Assembly: GCA_947177325.1 (NCBI GenBank)
Contig: CAMWUH010000075.1
Location: forward strand, 1-8,514
Direction: 5' to 3'
DNA from: an uncultured Bacteroidales bacterium
GTDB lineage: Bacteria; Bacteroidota; Bacteroidia; Bacteroidales; Muribaculaceae
Length of the DNA stretch: 8,514 nt
The notes below the pieces were generated by a model. The model was not told the DNA's origin. It did not search any database and worked only from the letters and a program-made list of their open reading frames with translations. The position numbers were made by a program, and so were the translations under genes. Below are positions 1-5,560 of this stretch, piece after piece. Numbering within the stretch: the first letter of the stretch is position 1; every line of letters begins with the position of its first letter.

Positions 1-48
1 CAGATTACAATAGAAAGCCGTAGATTGATATAATGTAATTGTTGAAAC

Positions 49-62
49 TTACTTATAAGTAA
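49..62. repeat. 14-bp perfect palindrome in the left intergenic region
   Basis: TTACTTATAAGTAA reads the same on both strands. It lies in AT-rich sequence with no gene on either strand (positions 1-274 hold no convincing coding frame). It could be an operator for a gene to the left of the window, or chance in AT-rich DNA. No canonical TAnnTTTG element was found next to it. Confidence 0.25.
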
Positions 63-232
63 CTGTTTAACCTATGTATTCATCACGCAAATAGTAGAAT
101 TTGATTTTCTGCAGTTACTTTCAGTTGTAGGACTTGTCAGGACTGTTCCCCAACTCCTTTCAGGTTAGGTTAATGTTAAATTATGTAAGTTGAGTCGAGA
201 GGTCGGTGGAAGAGATTTCCATTGGCCTCTTT

Positions 233-256
233 GGTTGCTCCCGGGTTGCTCCCGGG
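233..256. repeat. 11-bp short tandem repeat upstream of the rnz promoter
   Basis: Two exact copies of GGTTGCTCCCG stand head to tail (233-243 and 244-254), followed by GG. They lie about 20 bp upstream of the -33 element of the rnz promoter and contain two CCCGGG palindromes. No role is evident; replication slippage is the simplest origin. Confidence 0.6.
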
Positions 257-274
257 TCATAAAATTTCGAGGGC

Positions 275-307
275 TTTTGGCTATAACAACCAAAATTGCT
301 ATCTTTG
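275..307 (+). promoter_or_regulatory. Bacteroidota-type promoter of rnz
   Basis: A TTTTGG element (275-280) is followed, 20 bp after its TTG, by TATCTTTG (300-307), an exact match to the Bacteroidota -7 consensus TAnnTTTG. Transcription should begin near 312-315, about 25 bases before the ATG at 339. This placing rules out the in-frame TTG start at 222 as the main start, because it lies upstream of the promoter. Confidence 0.75.
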
Positions 308-338
308 TTTTACCTTAAATAACGGTAAAACTATTACC

Positions 339-1271
339 ATGGCTCAATTTCAACTCAACATATTAGGCTGCGGCTCGGCGGTGCCAACCATGCGTCACTT
401 GCCATCGTGTCAGGTGCTCGATATCCGTGACAATCTTATGATGATTGATTGCGGAGAGGGGGCACAACTGTCAATGCGCCGCCAACGACTCAAATTTTCC
501 CGACTTCACAACATTTTTCTCTCCCATCTTCATGGCGACCACTGTCTCGGATTGCCGGGGTTGCTCTCAACGATGGCGTTGCATGATGTAGGTGGCACCG
601 TTACAGTCCACACTTTTGCCGACGGAGCTAAAATCCTCGGCGAAACTATCAATTTTTTCTGCCGTGAGCGCAGCTTCGACCTCCGCTTTAACATCATCGA
701 TCCACGAGCCACCGGTATTATCTATGCTGATAACGCCGTTACGGTAGAATCTTTCCCGCTGTATCATCGGGTGCCATGCGTTGGGTTTATCGTCAGAGAA
801 AAGCCAAAATCGCGCCATATAATCGGCGACATGGTCAAATTCTACAATGTGCCCCACTATAAGATGGTTGAATTGAAGGCCGGGGCAGACTTCGTTACCC
901 CCGATGGGCAAGTGATTCCAAATAGCCGACTCACCACTGACCCCGATCCCTCGACAAGCTACGCCTATTGCTCCGACACTGTGTTCGACCCCCGCGTAGC
1001 CGAAGCCATTGCCGGAGTTGACGTGGTTTATCACGAAGCCACCTATGCCGACGATTGGGTCCACAAAGCCGTTGACCGCGGCCACTCCACCGCCTCACAA
1101 GCTGCCGAAATAGCCCGCTTGGCCGGTGCAAAACAGCTTATCATAGGTCATTATTCCAAGAGCTATCCCGACGAGACGCTCCATCTTGCCCAAGCCCGTG
1201 CTATTTTCCCCAACACAATCTGCGCCAACGAAGGCCTGCGCGTGGATCTTGAAGCCGCAGCCTCTAACTGA
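339..1271 (+). CDS. rnz: ribonuclease Z (tRNA 3'-processing endonuclease)
   Basis: A metallo-beta-lactamase-fold nuclease of 310 aa, the usual length for bacterial RNase Z (about 300-320). It cuts the 3' trailer from tRNA precursors in the cytosol, acting as a zinc-dependent dimer. The order of motifs is typical: an N-terminal strand LNILGCGSAVP (7-17), DCGEGAQ (37-43), the zinc motif HLHGDH (63-68), H143 in LYHRVPC, the bridging aspartate in CSDT (D213), HEATY (232-236), HST (249-251) and the last ligand in GHYSKSY (H271). The residues between about 155 and 200 correspond to the flexible arm that grips tRNA in this family. The ATG at 339 is chosen over an in-frame TTG at 222 because the family N-terminus begins here and the promoter lies between them. 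It is monocistronic, and its last 8 bases overlap the end of a convergent, broken gene on the other strand. Confidence 0.95.
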   Translation: MAQFQLNILGCGSAVPTMRHLPSCQVLDIRDNLMMIDCGEGAQLSMRRQRLKFSRLHNIFLSHLHGDHCLGLPGLLSTMALHDVGGTVTVHTFADGAKILGETINFFCRERSFDLRFNIIDPRATGIIYADNAVTVESFPLYHRVPCVGFIVREKPKSRHIIGDMVKFYNVPHYKMVELKAGADFVTPDGQVIPNSRLTTDPDPSTSYAYCSDTVFDPRVAEAIAGVDVVYHEATYADDWVHKAVDRGHSTASQAAEIARLAGAKQLIIGHYSKSYPDETLHLAQARAIFPNTICANEGLRVDLEAAASN

Positions 1272-1613
1272 TACCGATAGTGTTGATACCGGTCAGCCTT
1301 GCGCCGGTATAGTTGCCGATGCAGGTGTTGCTGCGAACGCAGTCAGATGCCTGCAAGGGGCGACCGTTGGCCAGCGAGTGAATTGTCACTTTGTCGTCAG
1401 GTTTCAGCTTTATGTTTTCAGCACTTATTACGACAAATCGGGCAGGCTCGGCAATTTTCTTTATTGACAGGCTTTTGGCTGATCCCCAGTGAGCTACTAA
1501 GGTGGTGCCTATGGGGAGAATGTGGGTGTTGATAATCTGGCTTCGGCCCGATTAATGCTTTCGAGGTCGAAGCCGGAATCTTCAGTCAGATTAGGGTCAA
1601 TGGAATTGTTCAT
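1264..1613 (-). pseudogene. hypothetical protein gene split by a one-base frameshift
   Basis: Read on the minus strand, an ATG at 1613 opens a 34-codon frame (start MNNSIDPNLTEDSGFDLES) that stops at 1511-1509. An overlapping frame, open from 1551 for 95 codons to the TAG at 1266-1264, has no ATG but looks genuinely coding: it uses C-ending codons like its neighbours and includes ILPIGTTLVAHWGS and VISAENIKLKPDDKV. The two frames differ as if one base had been lost somewhere in 1512-1551, for example near 1540 or in the C run at 1513-1516. Rejoined, they would give about 116 aa. I recognise no family. The stop overlaps the rnz stop region tail-to-tail by 8 bp. No TAnnTTTG promoter was found upstream, and 1614-1759 is AT-rich without a visible gene. 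Alternatives are a sequencing or assembly error, a decayed gene, or -1 recoding, although no classical slippery heptamer is seen. Confidence 0.55.
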
Positions 1614-1759
1614 GATCGATAAACGGGGAATTAATATAATTAAAAACGAATGATTTTGGAAAATATTTTAATTAAGTTGCGAAACTGCCACAGTATCAAT
1701 GTCTTATATTCTTTAATGGATAATTCAAGAGATTTTTTTGAAAAAAAGTGAAGAAATGA

Positions 1760-1790
1760 TTTGGAGAATAAAAAAATATGCGTACCTTTG
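1760..1790 (+). promoter_or_regulatory. Bacteroidota-type promoter of the ABC-transporter/GntR unit
   Basis: TTTG (1760-1763) is followed after 19 bp by TACCTTTG (1783-1790), an exact TAnnTTTG match. The start of transcription is expected at about 1795-1798, leaving a leader of only about 20 bases before the ATG at 1816. The expected start point falls inside the palindromic operator that follows. Confidence 0.75.
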
Positions 1791-1791
1791 C

Positions 1792-1815
1792 AGTGTACTA
1801 CTTCACTAATACACT
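1792..1815. promoter_or_regulatory. palindromic operator, probably for the YtrA-type GntR repressor of the same unit
   Basis: AGTGTA (1792-1797) and TACACT (1810-1815) form perfect 6-bp inverted arms 12 bp apart. Further symmetric matches inside follow the pattern AGTGTA-n-TA ... TA-n-TACACT. AGTGTA...TACACT is, from memory, the core of the site bound by the Bacillus YtrA repressor, and the third gene of this unit encodes a YtrA-like GntR protein. The site begins 1 base after the -7 element, covers the expected transcription start and ends directly against the ATG at 1816. Bound repressor would therefore block initiation. The binding partner is inferred. Confidence 0.65.
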
Positions 1816-2688
1816 ATGCTTGCAATCAACAATCTCTCATTCTCCTATCGACGTAAAGCCCCGATGGTGCTCGATAACTACAATCTCAAAATTGAGAAAG
1901 GCACTATATGCGGGCTGCTCGGACCTAACGGAACCGGCAAGTCGACTCTCCTCTATTTGATTGCCGGGTTACTTAAACCCACCTCGGGCAATATTGATTA
2001 CAACGGTTTTAATCCTCACGACCGCAAAGTTGATTTCCTCAACGACATCTTCATTGTGCCTGAGGAATTTTCGCTCCCTCCAATCTCAATTGAAGATTTC
2101 ATCAAGGCCAACGCGCAGTTTTATCCAAAATTCTCACGCGACGACTTCGAGAAATTTCTCGCAATATTTGAGATGGGACACGACCTTAACCTCGACAGAT
2201 TGTCAATGGGGCAGAAAAAGCGCGTTTTCCTTAGCTTTGCATTGGCTTGCAACACTTCGTTGCTGCTGCTCGACGAGCCTACCAACGGGCTTGACATCCC
2301 CGGCAAACGCTGTTTTAGGAAAGCGGTGCTTGAATCAATGACCGACGACCGCATTATCATCATCTCCACCCACCAGGTTTATGACGTTGACCGTATTCTC
2401 GACCACATCATTGTAGCTTCACCCGGCAAGGTGCTTCTCAACGCCGACATGCGAAGCATTTCTCGCCAACTCTCATTCTCCTTCTCTCCCGACCGCAACC
2501 GCTCTCAACTCGCTCTCCTCTCTCTCGAAGCTCCCGGTGGCTACCACATCGTTGAATTGGCCGATAGCGATGCGGAAGAAACCGATGTTAATCTGGAAAC
2601 GCTCTTCGAGCTTGCCATTAACCGCCCCGAGCTGATAGCGCAGCTCGGCCTCGCTCCCGCCTCATCTCTTCATTCATCACAAAATTGA
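1816..2688 (+). CDS. ABC transporter ATP-binding protein
   Basis: A 290-aa cytoplasmic ATPase that should power the permease encoded next to it. It has the Walker A motif GPNGTGKST (36-44), the ABC signature LSMGQ (129-133), Walker B LLLLDEP (149-155, catalytic E154), the D-loop GLD (158-160) and the switch histidine H186 in STHQ. The usual Q-loop glutamine is not obvious; VPEEF (81-85) occupies that region. The first about 210 residues are the nucleotide-binding domain. The last about 80 form a less conserved tail, as in ATPases of drug, peptide or sodium exporters. ATG 1816 is chosen because MLAINNLSFSY matches the normal first strand of the fold and because promoter and operator end just before it. 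The substrate cannot be read from the sequence. Its pairing with a YtrA-like regulator suggests export or response to envelope stress such as cell-wall-active antibiotics (inference). Confidence 0.92.
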   Translation: MLAINNLSFSYRRKAPMVLDNYNLKIEKGTICGLLGPNGTGKSTLLYLIAGLLKPTSGNIDYNGFNPHDRKVDFLNDIFIVPEEFSLPPISIEDFIKANAQFYPKFSRDDFEKFLAIFEMGHDLNLDRLSMGQKKRVFLSFALACNTSLLLLDEPTNGLDIPGKRCFRKAVLESMTDDRIIIISTHQVYDVDRILDHIIVASPGKVLLNADMRSISRQLSFSFSPDRNRSQLALLSLEAPGGYHIVELADSDAEETDVNLETLFELAINRPELIAQLGLAPASSLHSSQN

Positions 2689-2711
2689 TCTCTCCTCCAT
2701 CGAAAAAAATT

Positions 2712-3476
2712 ATGTTGACTAACTTTTCACTCGTACTGAAAAAAGAATGGATTGAACGCCGCCGCATGCTGATTGTAGGCGTTATCTCGGTGTTCAGCGC
2801 CTATATCATTATCGGCCTGATGCTTGGTCTGTTAGGTTTGGGCGGCGGTTATGGCTCGTTTATTCTGAGCTATCTGATTGCTATAATTCTGTGTATGATT
2901 TTCAGCTCATTTGCTTTCTCGTCAATGAAAGAAAAATCGGGACGCATATCTACGCTTACGCTCCCGGCCTCACCCGGAGCCAAATATCTTTCCCGGCTGT
3001 TGGTAACCGGCCCTTGTCTGCTGCTCATAATCATAGCCGGGTTCTATTTGGGCGAGTCGGTAAGAATATTAATGGCAAAAATCCAGCACGGATATTGGGG
3101 CTCTTACAGTTCTATAGTTCAGAGCGCTTCAATGTTTGGCGGAGCGTCGGGCGTGATGGTAATTCTGTCATCGTATGTATTTTATCAGGCACTCTTCTTC
3201 TGGGGAAGCGCCATGTGGCCCCGCTTCTCGTTTATTAAAACAATGCTCGTGTTTGCCATAATCGAAACCGTGCAATCGATAGCGGTCATAATCTGGCTTT
3301 TATCAAAACGCTATGAATTGGAAGCGATGGCTACGCAAGACATACATGCCGAAGTGTATGATATCAATCCGTTTGGAGTATGGTCCATTGCTATCAACTT
3401 TGCCATTGCGGCCGCACTTTACGTTTGGGCCTACTATCGGTTCCGCCGCGATAATGTGGTCTACAAATTATTTTAG
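2712..3476 (+). CDS. ABC-2 type transporter permease, six predicted membrane helices
   Basis: A hydrophobic protein of 254 aa. A short basic N-terminal segment (KKEWIERRR, 10-18) is followed by predicted membrane helices at roughly 19-43, 48-71, 95-113, 143-167, 174-197 and 222-243, and by a charged C-terminal tail. Lysine- and arginine-rich loops such as KEKSGR (73-78) fit a cytoplasmic contact with the ATPase. This is the general plan of ABC-2 permeases, and it follows the ATPase gene by 23 bp, so the two probably form the transporter in the inner membrane. An in-frame TTG at 2685 overlaps the ATPase stop, but the ATG at 2712 after an A-rich stretch fits the family N-terminus better. The cargo is unknown. 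Confidence 0.85.
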   Translation: MLTNFSLVLKKEWIERRRMLIVGVISVFSAYIIIGLMLGLLGLGGGYGSFILSYLIAIILCMIFSSFAFSSMKEKSGRISTLTLPASPGAKYLSRLLVTGPCLLLIIIAGFYLGESVRILMAKIQHGYWGSYSSIVQSASMFGGASGVMVILSSYVFYQALFFWGSAMWPRFSFIKTMLVFAIIETVQSIAVIIWLLSKRYELEAMATQDIHAEVYDINPFGVWSIAINFAIAAALYVWAYYRFRRDNVVYKLF

Positions 3477-3523
3477 AGTCTATTCTTAGAGACTGCTCTT
3501 AGAGTTCACCCTTATTCTTATCT

Positions 3524-3892
3524 ATGGATTTTCATTCTAACAAACCTATATATCTACAAATCAGCGATAGCTTGATGGACGACATTGTCGAGGGGATTTA
3601 TCCTCCCGACAATCGTCTGCCATCGGTGCGCGAACTCTCGGCCCGTATGCAGGTCAACGCCAATACCATTGTGCGCACATTTGAAATATTGGAGCGCGAA
3701 GGGGTGGCTTACAACCGCCGCGGGATGGGCTATTTCGTAGCCCCTGATGCTGTCGGGCGTATTCTAAGCGCTCGTCGCAAAGAATTTTTTGAAAACGACA
3801 GTAATTTGTTTTTCAGTAGATTATCTCAATTTGACATCACTCCTGAAGCGTTGGCCGATCTTTATCGGAAATGGCTCAGCAAAAATGCGTAG
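3524..3892 (+). CDS. GntR-family transcriptional regulator, YtrA-like short form
   Basis: A 122-aa protein with the winged helix-turn-helix of the GntR family in its first about 73 residues: the entry PIYLQISDSLMDDIVEGIY (8-26), the RLPSVRELSARMQVNANTIV helix-turn-helix (31-50), the ILEREGV turn and the wing RRGMGYFV (65-72). Only about 50 residues follow, predicted as two helices, so it lacks the large effector domains of FadR, HutC or MocR types. That is the mark of the YtrA subfamily, whose members usually repress adjacent ABC-transporter operons. It is the third gene of the unit, 47 bp after the permease, and a matching palindrome covers the unit's start. Negative autoregulation is therefore likely. 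What relieves repression is not visible. Its stop is 3 bp from the stop of a convergent gene. Confidence 0.9.
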   Translation: MDFHSNKPIYLQISDSLMDDIVEGIYPPDNRLPSVRELSARMQVNANTIVRTFEILEREGVAYNRRGMGYFVAPDAVGRILSARRKEFFENDSNLFFSRLSQFDITPEALADLYRKWLSKNA

Positions 3893-3895
3893 TCG

Positions 3896-4825
3896 CTATT
3901 GCCCGGTGATGCCGTGGATCACGGCAAACACTGCTATGGCCGACGCTGAGTGCAGATTGAGCTTGGCACAGATGTTGCGTCGATGAGTGGCTACGGTGTG
4001 GACCGACAGGCATAACTTGTCGGCTATCTCTTTATTGGATTTGCCCGAGGCAATGGCAGCGATGATGTCGCGCTCGCGTGGAGTCAGAATAACGTCGCCA
4101 TGCTCATCGAGAGCGTAGTCCGACACTTCTTTTGAATGTTGAGCTTCAAGTTGTTGTTCTAATTTCTCAACAGCCGGCACAAACAGATCGTCCTCTACGA
4201 GGCAATGTGTTGTTAAGTCGCCCTCGCAGGTGATGATGTCAAACAGCAACGAGTTAAGCAAGTCAACGCGAGCCGTGTCGGCCGTGAAGTGGCAGATTAG
4301 CAGTTCTTTTATCTCTTTGAGTTTGTGGGTGATGGGATGATGTTGGGCGTTGAAATCGGCAATAGTGTAGCCTGCCGGGCGCTCGCCGGCGAGCAGACGC
4401 TCAACGTAGCCGAACACTTGCGATTCCTCCATTCCCAAATGCTTCCTGACATCTTCAACCCATTCATCATAGAAGCAAAGTATATGGAGTGAAAGGTCGT
4501 TGGCCAGATTGCCCGACGTAACGGCTTCAATCATTCGGCGCCGAATGTTGGGGATTACGTAGCTGAGGAAATAGTGATGTGCTGATTTCAGATAGTCGAT
4601 GAGCGATTGCAAGTTGACCTCCGTTCGACGGTTACCGGGCGGATTAACAACGAAGTTAGCTACGGCAAGAAATGTGTCTACATCGACACCTGATTGCCGG
4701 CACACGGCCTCAACGGTGTTGTCGCCAAATCCCAGGGCTATGCCGAATCGGCTCAGCACGGGGAGCAGCATGGAGTTGTCGGCTACAAGATCGCGCATGC
4801 GGGAGTGTGGGGTAAAAATGTTCAT
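3896..4825 (-). CDS. LuxR/NarL-type transcriptional regulator with an N-terminal di-iron RIC/YtfE-like domain
   Basis: A 309-aa fusion. Residues about 9-55 resemble the ScdA_N/DUF1858 domain of iron-sulfur-cluster repair (RIC) proteins, but the Cys-Cys pair is replaced by Gly32-Phe33 (GIALGFGDNT). Residues about 75-225 follow the YtfE hemerythrin-like four-helix bundle. H84, H129, E133, H163, H207 and E211 correspond to the di-iron ligands recalled for E. coli YtfE (H84, H129, E133, H160, H204, E208), in matching motifs such as HLGMEE (129-134) and HCLVEDDLFVP (207-217). Residues about 246-306 are a GerE/LuxR helix-turn-helix (LTPRERDIIAAIASGKSNKE, then the SVHTVATHRRN recognition helix). No receiver domain is present. 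I infer a cytoplasmic one-component regulator sensing O2, NO or oxidative/iron state through the di-iron site. It is monocistronic with its own promoter, and no target gene is evident apart from its own control region. Confidence 0.88.
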   Translation of the reverse strand: MNIFTPHSRMRDLVADNSMLLPVLSRFGIALGFGDNTVEAVCRQSGVDVDTFLAVANFVVNPPGNRRTEVNLQSLIDYLKSAHHYFLSYVIPNIRRRMIEAVTSGNLANDLSLHILCFYDEWVEDVRKHLGMEESQVFGYVERLLAGERPAGYTIADFNAQHHPITHKLKEIKELLICHFTADTARVDLLNSLLFDIITCEGDLTTHCLVEDDLFVPAVEKLEQQLEAQHSKEVSDYALDEHGDVILTPRERDIIAAIASGKSNKEIADKLCLSVHTVATHRRNICAKLNLHSASAIAVFAVIHGITGQ

Positions 4826-4848
4826 TGCTATGGAAATTACTTATGTAG

Positions 4849-4856
4849 CAAAGTTA
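4849..4856 (-). promoter_or_regulatory. -7 element of the RIC-LuxR regulator gene
   Basis: On the minus strand TAACTTTG matches TAnnTTTG exactly and predicts a start near 4841-4844, a leader of about 16-19 bases before the ATG at 4825. No TTG is seen at the expected -33 distance. This suggests a weak promoter that needs an activator, in keeping with the palindrome centred about 60 bp upstream of the expected start. Confidence 0.6.
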
Positions 4857-4894
4857 GTCAAAAATAGGCAAACTCTGATACACTTCCTGTAAAT

Positions 4895-4910
4895 TACCCT
4901 CAATAAGGTA
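4895..4910. promoter_or_regulatory. putative regulator site A, imperfect NarL-like 7-2-7 palindrome
   Basis: TACCCTCAATAAGGTA is two inverted heptamers (TACCCTC and, on the other strand, TACCTTA) separated by 2 bp. This resembles the NarL arrangement (TACYYMT, 7-2-7) and is a one-mismatch relative of site B. Its centre lies about 60 bp upstream of the expected start of the RIC-LuxR gene, a usual place for an activator. The likely binder is the GerE-type domain of that same protein (inference). Confidence 0.45.
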
Positions 4911-4948
4911 GAATCCGTTTGGATATGGTCGTAACGGCGATGCTATAT

Positions 4949-4964
4949 TACCCTTGTGAGGGTA
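4949..4964. promoter_or_regulatory. putative regulator site B, NarL-like 7-2-7 palindrome
   Basis: TACCCTTGTGAGGGTA has perfect 6-bp inverted arms around TGTG, or two heptamers TACCCTT and TACCCTC around 2 bp. It is centred 54 bp from site A, close to five helical turns, so proteins on both sites would face the same side of the DNA. It is also centred about 45 bp upstream of the start expected from the plus-strand -7 element at 4988. Confidence 0.5.
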
Positions 4965-4987
4965 TTCCGGTCTCCTACATTTATAGG

Positions 4988-4995
4988 TAACTTTG
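4988..4995 (+). promoter_or_regulatory. plus-strand -7 element facing the large hairpin
   Basis: TAACTTTG matches TAnnTTTG and would start a transcript near 5000-5003, which runs at once into the hairpin at 5025-5079 and then antisense to the end of tadA. No -33 TTG is present at the right distance, so it is either activator-dependent or a chance match. No plus-strand protein gene follows; the open frames there are mirror images of tadA. Confidence 0.3.
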
Positions 4996-5024
4996 CAATC
5001 AGAAAATAGTTGTTATTGAAAACC

Positions 5025-5079
5025 CTTTGAGGGGGGATAGGTGCAAGCTTTGTCAGCTTGCACCTATCCCCCCTCAAAG
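5025..5079. terminator. perfect 25-bp stem hairpin after tadA, probably a terminator
   Basis: Arms 5025-5049 and 5055-5079 are exactly complementary over 25 bp around the 5-base loop TTGTC; the stem includes a run of six G:C pairs. It lies 31 bases after the tadA stop at the end of the minus-strand gene cluster, so termination of that cluster is the simplest role. On the minus strand it is followed by GGTTTTCAAT, a weak U tract; on the plus strand by TAATATATTC. The long perfect stem without a strong U tract is unusual for an intrinsic terminator. It may stabilise the 3' end, act in both directions, or be one copy of a dispersed palindromic repeat. Confidence 0.65.
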
Positions 5080-5110
5080 TAATATATTCTACTTGAAGTT
5101 TTATGGGTGT

Positions 5111-5560
5111 TTAGCGGCGTTTGGAGGCGAAAAAGGTGCGCATCAGAGCGGCGGCTTCTTCGGCCAGGACCCCGGGGGTGACGGTGGCTTTGGGGTGAAA
5201 TGGAGTGCGATTGGTGAATGTCGTGTATCCGCGCTTTGAGTCGCCGGCGCCATAAACTATGCGACGTATCTGACTCCAGCCAATAGCTCCGGCACACATA
5301 AGACAGGGCTCCACGGTTACGTAGAGGGTGGCGTCGGTGAGATATTTGCCGTCGGTAGAGTTAGCTGCGGCGGTGAGCGCTATCATTTCGGCGTGGGCAG
5401 TCACATCGTTGAGCCGCTCGGTCATGTTGTGGCCACGTCCTATAATCCTGCCACCGGCCACAACGACAGCGCCGATGGGTATTTCATCTTCGTCCATCGC
5501 CTTTCGCGCTTCAATAAGCGCTTGGCCCATGAAGTAAACATCGGGGTTGGTGTCAAGCAT
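5111..5560 (-). CDS. tadA: tRNA adenosine(34) deaminase
   Basis: A 149-aa zinc deaminase that converts adenosine 34 of tRNA-Arg(ACG) to inosine, allowing one tRNA to read CGU, CGC and CGA. It has the two hallmarks of the cytidine/deoxycytidylate-type fold: HAE (56-58, zinc histidine and catalytic glutamate) and PCLMC (85-89, two zinc cysteines), with N45 and the GAIGWSQIRRIVYGA segment (91-105) in the places typical of TadA. The length agrees with bacterial TadA (about 150-165). Its ATG overlaps the lgt stop by one base (TAATG), suggesting translational coupling. It is the last gene of the cluster, before the large hairpin. Guanine deaminase and other relatives share the zinc motifs, but the N-terminal MGQALIEARKA (11-21) and the overall pattern favour TadA. 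Confidence 0.93.
   Translation of the reverse strand: MLDTNPDVYFMGQALIEARKAMDEDEIPIGAVVVAGGRIIGRGHNMTERLNDVTAHAEMIALTAAANSTDGKYLTDATLYVTVEPCLMCAGAIGWSQIRRIVYGAGDSKRGYTTFTNRTPFHPKATVTPGVLAEEAAALMRTFFASKRR

Noticed and set aside
1186..1532. Plus-strand open frames across the rnz end and the following gap
   Set aside because: They overlap rnz in another frame or are antisense to the better minus-strand frame, start without a promoter, and show no family-like sequence.
1733..1747. TTTTTTTGAAAAAAA as a terminator
   Set aside because: It is an AT-only inverted run without a GC stem, in the AT-rich upstream region of a promoter; it would not form a stable terminator hairpin.
1778..1960. ATG at 1778 opening a frame before the ABC ATPase
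   Set aside because: The ATG lies within the promoter, upstream of the expected transcription start, and its frame is an out-of-register reading of the ATPase gene.
3484..3504. Repeated TCTTAGAG (3484-3491 and 3497-3504) between the permease and GntR genes as an operator
   Set aside because: Two 8-bp direct copies 13 bp apart in a 47-bp gap may be chance; they do not resemble the operator at 1792-1815 and no promoter elements accompany them.
5027..5297. Open frames running through the hairpin and the tadA 3' end on both strands
   Set aside because: They are shadows of tadA and of the inverted repeat; their translation is low-complexity and no start signal precedes them.
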